A stretch of 64,000 nucleotides of DNA from Aquicoccus sp. G2-2 (GTDB lineage: Bacteria; Pseudomonadota; Alphaproteobacteria; Rhodobacterales; Rhodobacteraceae). Within the stretch, counting starts at the first letter, position 1. Each line of letters opens with the position of its first letter. The translations under genes and the position numbers were made by a program. This document shows, one piece after another, positions 53,273 through 61,069 of this stretch. The notes under the pieces were generated by a model. The model made no database searches and was not told where the DNA came from. It saw only the letters and a list, made by a program, of their open reading frames with translations. The DNA lies in the NCBI RefSeq assembly GCF_034555965.1, contig NZ_JAYDCK010000002.1:153586-217585 (forward strand), written 5' to 3'.

Positions 53273-53413
53273 GGCCTGGCCTACGCTTTCTTCAAAGGCG
53301 CACCCCAAGCATTCCTACTTGAAGCGCAGCACTACGATAGTATAGTAACGACTGCAAGATATATTTATGTTGAAACAGTTGTATCTCGGTCACGCATTCA
53401 CTTGGCACGGTAA

Positions 53414-53734
53414 ATGGCATCTATCAAGGTTCTAACAGGTTTGCGAAGCCCCAAGTTGCGAGGACGGCGCTCCTTGAAAGCTCTGGTCCTGATAGTGCTT
53501 TATTCTGGTCCGGGTCTTGCGGGCACTTGTATCGCACCCGCCCACCCATTCGTGCCAAGTGATTCGCGAGCTGTGCGGGATTACAGAGACATTATCCGGC
53601 AGGATTTCGAAGTTTATATCCGTGATATTCAGAGCTACTTTCGTTGCCTCGAACAGGAGCGTGCACGCGCCTTTGAGGAAGCCCGCGAAGTTAGCGAAGA
53701 GTATAACCGATTCCTGCAACTGGTGGAGGAATGA
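53414..53734 (+). CDS. Small secreted hypothetical protein
   Basis: A 106-residue protein, divergent from the T4SS operon. A basic N-terminus and hydrophobic stretch (SLKALVLIVLYSGPGLAG) form a signal peptide. The mature part (TCIAPAHPFVPSDSRAVRDY, then a charged helix with ERARAFEEAREVSEEYNRF) carries two Cys. Location and secretion suggest a transfer-locus accessory, but the function is unknown. Confidence 0.55.
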   Translation: MASIKVLTGLRSPKLRGRRSLKALVLIVLYSGPGLAGTCIAPAHPFVPSDSRAVRDYRDIIRQDFEVYIRDIQSYFRCLEQERARAFEEAREVSEEYNRFLQLVEE

Positions 53735-53761
53735 TGGTGAAGGCGAAGGGCGCAAGACCTG

Positions 53762-54033
53762 CTCGTCGACGTTGCCTATGACAGAAACTGGCAGCGAGAC
53801 TGTCTCTCGCGCATCGGGGCGAAGGCAGCTATTCGCCCGGTCCCGCGTCGATCAGACCTGCCATCGGACCGCTACGCCTATTGACGTCGCAAGCGGATCG
53901 AGCGGTTCTTCTCAAAACTCAAGCATTACAAGGCCGTCGTTACGTGATACGAAAACGATGGCATCAACTTCCTCAGCCTGTCAGACTCACAGAAATCCGC
54001 GTCTGGTTGCGCGTTTATGAGTCGGCTGCCTGG
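53762..54033 (+). pseudogene. IS5-type DDE transposase 3' remnant
   Basis: The plus-strand frame reads VAYDRNWQRDCLSRIGAKAA, PSDRYAY, stop, RRKRIERFFSKLKHYKAVVT, stop, YENDGINFL. A shifted frame then gives TEIRVWLRVYESA. This is the C-terminal half of an IS5-family transposase (the RNRVERFFNKLKHFRAVATRYEK region), with two in-frame stops and a frameshift. It is clearly dead. The 5' half is missing. Confidence 0.8.
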
Positions 54034-54041
54034 CAGGCAGA

Positions 54042-54803
54042 TTAATAGTTCACCTGCTCAAAACCGTAGTTGCCGCCGTAGTCCCTCCACTCTACAAAAA
54101 CCGACCGGTGGTAGATGTTGGGGCAGTTTAATCCCCATCGCTTGAGCCCGACATGAGCTTCTGGCAACGCTGCGGGAGACGAACTTTTCCAGGAAAAATC
54201 GCCCTGCGTACCGTAGGTTCCGAGACGAATACTAGCTGCGCGTTCGCAGCCGCCTTCCGACCCGGCGAAGTATTGGCGTGCATAACGTATATCAAAGACT
54301 CGTATGGACCGCACGAAATTGAATTCCGGCCCACTGATATCGATATCAGCACGATCCTGAATGTCCTGAATGTGGCGCAGGGCAATGCCCACCGGGGCGG
54401 CTCGATCTGCGAATTCGCCGGCTTGCCACAAGGGGTTTACCGTTCCGGTGTCGTAAACACTCTCAGCCCTCGATAGGGATTGGCGCGATTGCTCTTTGCG
54501 GCCATTAAACAGAATGTCTAGGAACCTCACTGTCCCATGTAGCTGGTTCTCCGCTTCATATGAGGCGCCCATCGGACAACGCCAGATCTGAAGAGGTGGC
54601 TCCACTGGCCAAGGTGTGATCCGCCGGATGAATTCAGAACGGGCGCGGGAACATGGCGCAGAGGTTGGCCAGCCGCCGGAAAGACACAAAAGTATTGCAC
54701 AATCGATCTGGTAGGTTTGCGCCTCGGAGTGTTGTGTCGCCCCGAAAAGAATCAGGAGCGCAGCGGCGAAAAATGCAGCGAGACGGGCAAGGGCTTTGGT
54801 CAT
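54042..54803 (-). CDS. Secreted conserved hypothetical protein of T4SS loci
   Basis: A 253-residue protein with a Sec signal (LARLAAFFAAALLILFGATQ, cleavage after SEA). The mature part has CAILLCLSGGWPTSAPCSRA followed by RSEFIRRITPWPVEPPLQIWRCPM, a Cys-paired segment that recurs in proteins encoded near conjugation genes of alphaproteobacteria. The rest (DIDISGPEFNFVRSIRVFDI, YFAGSEGGCERAASIRLG) is probably beta-rich. The role is unknown; by location it is a periplasmic transfer accessory. Confidence 0.7.
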   Translation of the reverse strand: MTKALARLAAFFAAALLILFGATQHSEAQTYQIDCAILLCLSGGWPTSAPCSRARSEFIRRITPWPVEPPLQIWRCPMGASYEAENQLHGTVRFLDILFNGRKEQSRQSLSRAESVYDTGTVNPLWQAGEFADRAAPVGIALRHIQDIQDRADIDISGPEFNFVRSIRVFDIRYARQYFAGSEGGCERAASIRLGTYGTQGDFSWKSSSPAALPEAHVGLKRWGLNCPNIYHRSVFVEWRDYGGNYGFEQVNY

Positions 54804-54915
54804 GTCAGCTATCCTTCGGGTTTCACGGGTCGAATCGCTTTACAACAATAATATAGTAATGCCATATCTAATATACTTTTAATTGAGCGATCCTTTTGAT
54901 GAATGGCAAGCGCTG

Positions 54916-55170
54916 CTATCTTGGTTTTCGGCTGGACTCGCTAGAAAGCGCTTCAAGAAATTCGGTCAATTTGATCGGTGTCGCCGATTTCGCTTCTGAC
55001 AGTACCTCTGGGCGTAGCGGAGGCTCAATGAAGCTTGCAACGCACGGATCGGTGATCCAGAGAATCGATAATTCAGAAGACGCCCAAATGTACACCCAGC
55101 CAACAGTGCGTTCCCTGTCATCTCCGAGTAAACGCGCAATGGGCGCTGCTTCTCCTTCAAACTTTCTCAT
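54916..55170 (-). CDS. Small hypothetical protein
   Basis: An 84-residue frame from ATG 55170 (MRKFEGEAAPIARLLGDDRE), with GGAG ~11 bases upstream. It has regular composition: beta-like RTVGWVYIWASSELSILWI, then an acidic/proline region IEPPLRPEVLS. It is encoded upstream of the secreted protein gene on the same strand. The pattern suits a small plasmid backbone protein, family not recognised. Confidence 0.5.
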   Translation of the reverse strand: MRKFEGEAAPIARLLGDDRERTVGWVYIWASSELSILWITDPCVASFIEPPLRPEVLSEAKSATPIKLTEFLEALSSESSRKPR

Positions 55171-55304
55171 CACAATGTTCACTCCAAGTTCGTTGAATGG
55201 GCAATATGCCGATCGCTGCTAGCAGATATTCTCAAACAGCTGGCGTGGACGCCGAATCACACACCCTGTAGTTGCACTATGCTGAGGGGCAAAATCACGA
55301 TAGG

Positions 55305-57038
55305 ATGCGAAAGGTAGCGAAACGGAACGAAAAAGAGGTCGATAAACATTTGATAAAGAATGGTAAATTCTATCTTTCTCCGCCGCATGACGGGAGCGAC
55401 TTCAAAGAACTGTTCAGGCGGCTGAGCGCGGCGGGTGCGGGTAGGCCAGTCGATAAGGAGGGGTTTCCCATGGGACCATGGACACCCGAGCTTCTGGCAA
55501 CAGCAATTTCGCAAATCGATGCCAATCGGTCTGGCATCGAATTGCGGACGATCCAGCTTTGGTACCAGGATAACCTGAAGGGGATCAGCATCGAGAATAT
55601 TCGTTGGCTGGCAAGGGTATTTGGATGCGATGACCCGAGAGCGACCAGCGAATGGCAGGCGGAACTTCGATTAGCACAGTCGCGGTTGGTAACGGCCCGG
55701 CGAAGATTGCACAGCGGATCGGAACACCGCGCCACTCAGGGTTCTCCAGTCGTGGCAGGGCGTTCGCCCTTCAGTAGCGAAACTAAGCCTCCAGTGGAGA
55801 TGGCGCACAATACTCAGTTAGTTGTGCCGAAGCGGCGCCTTGGTTTGGCGAGGGCGTCAGAAGCGGTTTTTAGCCGTGGATCTCCGCTGGATCTACCGGC
55901 CGCCGTGTTTGCAGGGGCCGTTGCGCTTGGGTTTTCCTCTTATTTTCTGGATATTTACAGCATTGTTTACGAACAGGAAAGTGGTCTGACTAAGCAGGTT
56001 GGATTTCTGTGGGCGCCGAATTGGACACTCCTTTTTATGGTGCTGATGCCACTTTACTTTGCATTTGTCGGGGAGCTGGTCGTCTTCTGGAAAAATGCCA
56101 GACAGACAAAGCCGTCACCGAAAAGAGATCGAGTCGAAGACGAAAACGGTTGGATGCGCAAAGTTGAAGCCTCATCGATCACCCATTGGGCCAGCTTTCT
56201 TATTTGTTTACCTATCGCCGCTCTTCTTCAGTGGGTCGATAGATGTTTGGGCCCGTTGTTGGCTGGCGATCCAGGCAACTACGCGGTGGAGTGGGCAAGG
56301 ATAGCGATTGTGCGCCCAGAGATCATATCGATACCGGAAGCGATCGTGTTTACGGCGCTCGCGTACCTCTACATGGGTGTCAGCTTTTTTCTCTTCTTTG
56401 TAGGACTCATTTTGCTTTGCACGCTGGCAAATGATTTTTGGGAAATCGGGCAGCGGTTTGAATTTTGGTCGCAAGGGGATTATCGATGTCAGGCCTATGA
56501 AATCAGTCTCACAATAATGAACGGGGTATTTAGGTGTTCTATCTTGGGGCTTCTGATCGCCATTTGCATGAAGCTCCAAAGCGCTTTTATGCTATCGCGT
56601 GGAGCGACAATAGTGAGTTGGTTGAAAAGCGATTTACTATCGGTCTTCACTGATCACGAGACGATGCGCGACTGGCTCGAATACAATATGCCAACGAATT
56701 ACAGCAGCTTACTCATCGTGTTGGCGACTTGTGCCGTATTTGTTTATGCTTCCATCCGAACGCACGCAGTCGTGGCGCGACTATCGTCGGCGATTGCGGC
56801 CCCCAAAAAGAATGGGACAGGACCAAGTGGTCTTGTCGCAAGCCGATTTCGCGGATCGTTAGTCATCATGTCGGCGATCATTTCACTGCTCATCACCAGC
56901 TATTTGTTGATCGGCGCTTTCGCAGGCTTTTCGATCCTGCTGAGTTTAGGGCTGCTGTTCGCGGGTTACGGATTGTTCGATCCGAGGTTTGGGACAGGGC
57001 AAGTGCCAGACTTAGGAGGCAATAAAAGTGTACCATAG
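55305..57038 (+). CDS. rcgA: RcgA-like putative membrane transporter
   Basis: 577 residues from ATG 55305 (MRKVAKRNEKEVDKHLIKNG), which has AGG upstream. A soluble N-terminal domain of ~115 residues contains GPWTPELLATAISQIDANRSGIELRTIQLW, resembling a regulatory or DNA-binding-like fold, then ~45 linker residues. At least six membrane helices follow (for example LPAAVFAGAVALGFSSYFLDI, WTLLFMVLMPLYFAFVGELVVFW, FFLFFVGLILLCTLA, SLVIMSAIISLLITSYLLIGAFAGFSILLSLGLLFAGYGL). From memory, such proteins next to an alpha/beta hydrolase are annotated as RcgA in Rhodobacteraceae plasmids. The substrate is unknown. The rcgR-like start overlaps its stop. Confidence 0.65.
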   Translation: MRKVAKRNEKEVDKHLIKNGKFYLSPPHDGSDFKELFRRLSAAGAGRPVDKEGFPMGPWTPELLATAISQIDANRSGIELRTIQLWYQDNLKGISIENIRWLARVFGCDDPRATSEWQAELRLAQSRLVTARRRLHSGSEHRATQGSPVVAGRSPFSSETKPPVEMAHNTQLVVPKRRLGLARASEAVFSRGSPLDLPAAVFAGAVALGFSSYFLDIYSIVYEQESGLTKQVGFLWAPNWTLLFMVLMPLYFAFVGELVVFWKNARQTKPSPKRDRVEDENGWMRKVEASSITHWASFLICLPIAALLQWVDRCLGPLLAGDPGNYAVEWARIAIVRPEIISIPEAIVFTALAYLYMGVSFFLFFVGLILLCTLANDFWEIGQRFEFWSQGDYRCQAYEISLTIMNGVFRCSILGLLIAICMKLQSAFMLSRGATIVSWLKSDLLSVFTDHETMRDWLEYNMPTNYSSLLIVLATCAVFVYASIRTHAVVARLSSAIAAPKKNGTGPSGLVASRFRGSLVIMSAIISLLITSYLLIGAFAGFSILLSLGLLFAGYGLFDPRFGTGQVPDLGGNKSVP

Positions 57039-58035
57039 TTGGCTTGATCGTTGGGATGAGCGGCGGGCGAAGCGCGGAGACGATGTCAAGAAAGCTTCTG
57101 ATTTTGTCCTTGACGCTGGTCTTGCATTTGCAGGTGCAGCGCCCGTCGTGAATATCGAGGCGTTTTGCCGCTTAGCCGACCGGGCCGCCGCAGATCCAGC
57201 CTATTTCGACGAACCTAGAGAGTGCGATTTTGGCTTCAAACGTGACAATGGTTGGATCAAGTTTCCCTCGAGAGTTTCCACCGATATTGAAGAGAACAAT
57301 ATGGTCTGTGCGAGAATCACAGAAAGTGGTTCCTTTGATAAGGCGCTAGTTGTTTTTCACCATTGGAATGCCAGTACCCGGTATCGTCATATAGCCAACT
57401 TCTTCTCGCGGCGTGGGATTGCGGTTGTCGAGATCGCTATGCCGTATCACTTCGAACGTAGTCGGCCTGGTTCTCAATACGCAGATTATATGCTCAGCCC
57501 AAATCTTGGCCGGACCATCCAGTCCGTGAGACAGGCTGTCTGGGACGGGCGAAAGCTCATTTGGTGGTTAAAGAGTGAAGGCTATGGAGAGGTTTCAGTT
57601 CTGGGTATGAGTTTGGGATCCTGGGTTGCGGGGCTGATCGCGGCGCACGACACTAGGGTATCGAAAGCAGCGCTTTTTTTGACGGCTGGTAGCTTGGCGG
57701 ATATGGTTTGGACGGGTCGCGCGACGCGAGCGATACGCACCAGCCTTGAGCCCGAGATTGCGTTGACCGATCTCAGAAGGGCCTGGGGCCTACTTGATTT
57801 GGAGAACTATGCGAGTCAGTTGGCACGGGCTGATCTCGAACTTCAGATAGTGTTGGGAAAACGAGATAAAGTCGTGTTGCCAGAGCTATCTGAAAGGTTG
57901 ATTCAAAAACTAAAGGACGCGGGGGCTGAACCAAGTGTATTGGAGATGAATTGCGGTCACTATTCGCTGTCGATGCCCCCGTACATTTTGAGGGCTGGAC
58001 GAAGCGTCACTTACCTACTTGGGTCCGGCCATTGA
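57028..58035 (+). CDS. rcgR: RcgR-like alpha/beta hydrolase (putative quorum-lactone hydrolase)
   Basis: A 335-residue hydrolase from GTG 57028, preceded by a near-perfect AGGAGG ribosome site. Nucleophile elbow GMSLGSWVAGLIAAHD (Ser), Asp in LGKRDKVVLPELSE and His in NCGHYSLSMPP form the catalytic triad. FDKALVVFHHWNASTRYRHIANFFSRRGIAVVEI gives the oxyanion strand. The database name RcgR carries a 'putative quorum lactone hydrolase' label that I recall but cannot verify. The visible fold supports only an ester- or lactone-hydrolase activity. It overlaps rcgA by 11 bp, so the pair acts together. Confidence 0.7.
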   Translation: MYHSWLDRWDERRAKRGDDVKKASDFVLDAGLAFAGAAPVVNIEAFCRLADRAAADPAYFDEPRECDFGFKRDNGWIKFPSRVSTDIEENNMVCARITESGSFDKALVVFHHWNASTRYRHIANFFSRRGIAVVEIAMPYHFERSRPGSQYADYMLSPNLGRTIQSVRQAVWDGRKLIWWLKSEGYGEVSVLGMSLGSWVAGLIAAHDTRVSKAALFLTAGSLADMVWTGRATRAIRTSLEPEIALTDLRRAWGLLDLENYASQLARADLELQIVLGKRDKVVLPELSERLIQKLKDAGAEPSVLEMNCGHYSLSMPPYILRAGRSVTYLLGSGH

Positions 58036-58397
58036 GCGGATGGCGGCAAAACCTTGCAGCCTCCTTGGGCGGCTGGATTGTCGAGTTGCGACCTCAGCTT
58101 CAATTCGAGATACGATCGGACCTTGACCACCTGCCTGACAGCGTCTCGATCACCAAAGAAACGTGCAAAGCGAAGTCGTTCATGACAACGAAAGGCTTTC
58201 TACGTCCTGGATAAAGAGATCGGCTCCAAAGACCCTGGGGCCGTTTGGCCATAGCAGCTCGCCTTGATCGTGCCCTCGCCGCGCTTCCTGTGGTACGCGT
58301 TGACCCGCGCCCGAACATCCGAGGTTTTCAAACGCCACTTGTTCTGGCAATGTTCCGGTTTATTCAATCGGCCCGCAGGTCCAAGGAAGCCCCGCTG
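58036..58397. other. Promoter region of the SOS mutagenesis operon
   Basis: 360 bp between rcgR and the SRAP gene. No coding frame is supported. It contains the LexA box at 58341-58355, 43 bp before the SRAP start codon, positioned to control the downstream SRAP-imuA-imuB-dnaE2 genes. Confidence 0.5.
58341..58355 (+). promoter_or_regulatory. LexA (SOS) box GTTC-N7-GTTC
   Basis: GTTCTGGCAATGTTC matches the alphaproteobacterial LexA operator GTTC-N7-GTTC exactly and lies upstream of a DNA-damage gene set. Confidence 0.85.
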
Positions 58398-59078
58398 ATG
58401 TGCAACCTCTATTCCCAGACCAAGAGTCAGGACGCGATGCGCCATCTTTTCGATGACGTATTACAGGGCGATGAAGAGTTGATGGACACGGTTGGCAACC
58501 TGCCGCCGTTGACCGGGATCTGGCCGGATTATGCCGCGCCGATCATCCGGGCCGACGGGGCCAGCGGCTGGCAGCTTGCCAATGCGCGATGGGGCATGCC
58601 CACGCCACCAAAATACCTTGAGGGCAAGAAGACCGACAAGGGCGTGACCAACATCCGCAACGTGGCCTCGCCGCATTGGCGGCGCTGGCTCGGGGTGGAG
58701 CACCGCTGCCTGGTGCCGTTCACCAGCTTTTCCGAGCTTGACCAGCGCCCAGGCGCTGCGCGCAACTCGCCGGTGTGGTTCGCGCTCAGCAAAGACCGCC
58801 CGCTCGGCTTTTTCGCGGGGGTGCGCACGGAATGGACTTCGGTGCGCAAGCTGAAAGAGGGTGAGGTGACGGCTGAGCTTTTCGGGTTCCTCACCTGTCC
58901 TCCCAATGCGGAGGTGGCCCCGGTCCATCCCAAGGCAATGCCGGTCATCCTGACGACAGCGCAGGAATGGCGGACCTGGCTGACCGCCCCGCTCGAGGAG
59001 GCGTTGGCGCTCCAGCGCCCGCTGCCGGACGGGAAGCTCGAACTCGTCGCCGCCGGGGTCCGCGAAGATGGCGGATGA
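58398..59078 (+). CDS. SOS response-associated peptidase (SRAP, YedK/HMCES-like)
   Basis: A 226-residue SRAP protein from ATG 58398. Cys2 (MCNLYSQ), the nucleophile that crosslinks to abasic sites in single-stranded DNA, is present once the initiator Met is removed. TNIRNVASPHW provides the conserved Asn, RCLVPFTSFSELDQ the conserved Glu-containing segment, and VHPKAMPVIL the catalytic His. It shields abasic sites during replication. The imuA start overlaps its stop codon, so it is co-translated with the translesion polymerase genes under the LexA box. Confidence 0.92.
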   Translation: MCNLYSQTKSQDAMRHLFDDVLQGDEELMDTVGNLPPLTGIWPDYAAPIIRADGASGWQLANARWGMPTPPKYLEGKKTDKGVTNIRNVASPHWRRWLGVEHRCLVPFTSFSELDQRPGAARNSPVWFALSKDRPLGFFAGVRTEWTSVRKLKEGEVTAELFGFLTCPPNAEVAPVHPKAMPVILTTAQEWRTWLTAPLEEALALQRPLPDGKLELVAAGVREDGG

Positions 59079-59714
59079 CTTTGCGCCATTCAACCTCGCC
59101 CCTGCGCGGGTGCACGAGGCCGAAGGCTTTGGGCGACGTGCGTTCGCACTGTTTCAGGCGGCGCGCCACACCGGCCCGCTGATCTGGGTGCTGCCCGCCC
59201 ATGCGCCGCACCTGCCGATGTTGCGCGGCCTGCCCGAGGGGTGGGCGCGCGGCTGCATGTGATCCGCCCGAAAAGTGAACTCGATCTGCTCTGGTCAGTC
59301 GAGGAGACATTGCGCGCCGCCCCTGTGGGTCTGGTGATCGCCGAGCCTTCCAACCCGCTGTCATTCCTTGCTGGGCGCCGGTTACAACTGGCGGCAGAGG
59401 CGGGCGCGACCACGGGGCTGATGCTGATTCGCGAGGGTCAGGGCTGCAACGCGGCAGAAACACGCTGGCATTGTGCGCCGCTGGCGGCCGAAGACGGGGA
59501 CTCGACTCCGCATTGCTGGGCTCTTAAAAAGAACAAAAAGGGAACGACTGGAACCTGGACTGTGGAGTGGAATGGCGAAACGGCTGCTTTCAATCTGGTT
59601 TGCGCGCCTGGCGAGCGACGCCAGCCTGCGCAGACGCCCCGTTCCGGGGCCGTTCGCGCTGATCCTGAGGGCGGGCAACGCGGATCATCTGCATTGTCTC
59701 AACGAGGCGGCTGA
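59068..59714 (+). pseudogene. imuA: ImuA (RecA-like mutasome protein), one frameshift
   Basis: ImuA is a RecA-related accessory of the ImuB/DnaE2 mutasome. ATG 59068 overlaps the SRAP stop (MADDFAPFNLAPARVHEAEG). The frame reads LIWVLPAHAPHLPMLRGLPEG and then breaks; the -1 frame continues GARLHVIRPKSELDLLWSVEETLRAAPVGLVIAEP, then SFLAGRRLQLAAEAG. Restoring one G in the run at 59238-59241 gives PEGVGARLHV and a single protein. The end is uncertain: the frame runs to 59714, well past the imuB start at 59572, unusually long for this junction. Confidence 0.85.
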
Positions 59715-61069
59715 GGCGCATGGCTTGCGCCGCGGCATGGCGCTGGCAGATGCGCGCGCAATCTGTCCCGATCTCATCACCCGGCCCACTGATCTTGTGC
59801 ATGAGGCGGTAACCCTTGCCGCCCTGCGCCGGTGGGCGGGGCGCTATTCGCCGATGGTGGCGTGCGACGGCACGGACGGACTGATTGCCGATATTACTGG
59901 CGTGCCGCATCTGTTCGGCGGCGAGACCGCCTTGCGTGACGATCTGCACGCGCGTCTCGCCCGCGCCGGTCTGAGTGCGACAAGCGCCATTGCCGAGACG
60001 CGCGGCGCGGCGCATGCCCTGGCGCGTCATGGCGGCGGCCTCATACCGGAAGGCAGGCTTGCCGAGGGGATCGGCCACTTACCCGCCTCTGCCTTGCGGA
60101 TTGATGGCGAGACGGCACAGGCGCTTTCCCGCATGGGGCTCAACCGCGTTGCCGATCTGATCACCCAACCCCGCGCGCCGCTGGCACGCCGCTTTGGCCC
60201 CGGACTCATGCTGCGGCTGGATCAGGCGCTTGGTGCCCAGCCCGAGCCGGTCGCGGCGGAACCGGACGCGCCGAGTTTCGGGGTGCGGATGACCCTGCCT
60301 GAACCAATCGGCCTGCATGCGGATGTGACGGCCGGGCTCATGCGCCTGCTCACCCGGCTCTGCGACAAGCTGGAACTGCACCATAGAGGTGCGCGCCGTC
60401 TGCGGTTGGAACTGCACCGGGTCGATCGGGAAATGGCGCAGGTCGAAATCGGTCTTGCCCGCGCGATGCGCGATCCCGAGCGGATTGTGGCGCTGTTCGC
60501 CAAAGGTGTCGCGCAGATCGACGCCGGGTTCGGGATTGAGGCGCTGCGGCTGAGCGCACATGTCACCGAAGAACTTCCCCGGAACAAATCGGCAGCGGCG
60601 CGCCCCTGCGCCGTGAAGATGCGCTGGCCGATCTTTTCTCGCGCTTGGGCAACCGGCTCGGGTTTGACCGGGTGCTGCGGCTGCTACCGGCGCAAAGCGA
60701 CATCCCCGAGCGCAGTTTCATCATGGCCGCTGCCGCTTATAGCACGCCCGAGGCAGCACCACCGCATTGCGGCCCGGCGCGCCCGATCATCATTTTTCCA
60801 CCCGAACCCGTCAGCGCGCGTGGCGGCGGCAGACCCGGCCATCCGCCTGCCGCGTTTCGCTGGCGGCGCATGGGTTTCACCACCCTGCGCGCCACCGGGC
60901 CGGAACGGATCGCGCCGGAGTGGTGGTTTGATGACCCGAACTGGCGGTCGGGCCTGCGCGATTACTGGCAGATCGAGACGCGCGAGGGGCTGCGCCTGTG
61001 GCTGTTTCACACGCCGCAGGCCGCCACATGGCCCGCAGAACACTGGTTCGCGCAGGGGAGTTTGCATGA
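59572..61069 (+). pseudogene. imuB: ImuB (inactive Y-family polymerase homologue), two frameshifts
   Basis: The mutasome hub protein, homologous to Y-family polymerases. It starts at ATG 59572 (MAKRLLSIWFARLASDASLR). LHCLNEAAEAHGLRRGMALADARAICP, DITGVPHLFGGETAL and HALARHGGGLIPEG are typical. The frame is sound to HVTEEL, then one C is missing from the run at 60577-60580. With it restored the sequence continues PPEQIGSGAPLRREDALADLFSRLGNRLGFDRVLRLLPAQSDIPERSF. A second missing base (G run 61055-61058) prevents the natural ending GEFA-stop overlapping the dnaE2 ATG. The restored protein is ~499 residues. Confidence 0.85.

Noticed and set aside
58200..58445. Minus-strand frame with RARVNAYHRKRGEGTIKASC as a transposase fragment
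   Set aside because: No transposase family motif could be matched, and the frame overlaps the SOS promoter region and the SRAP start.
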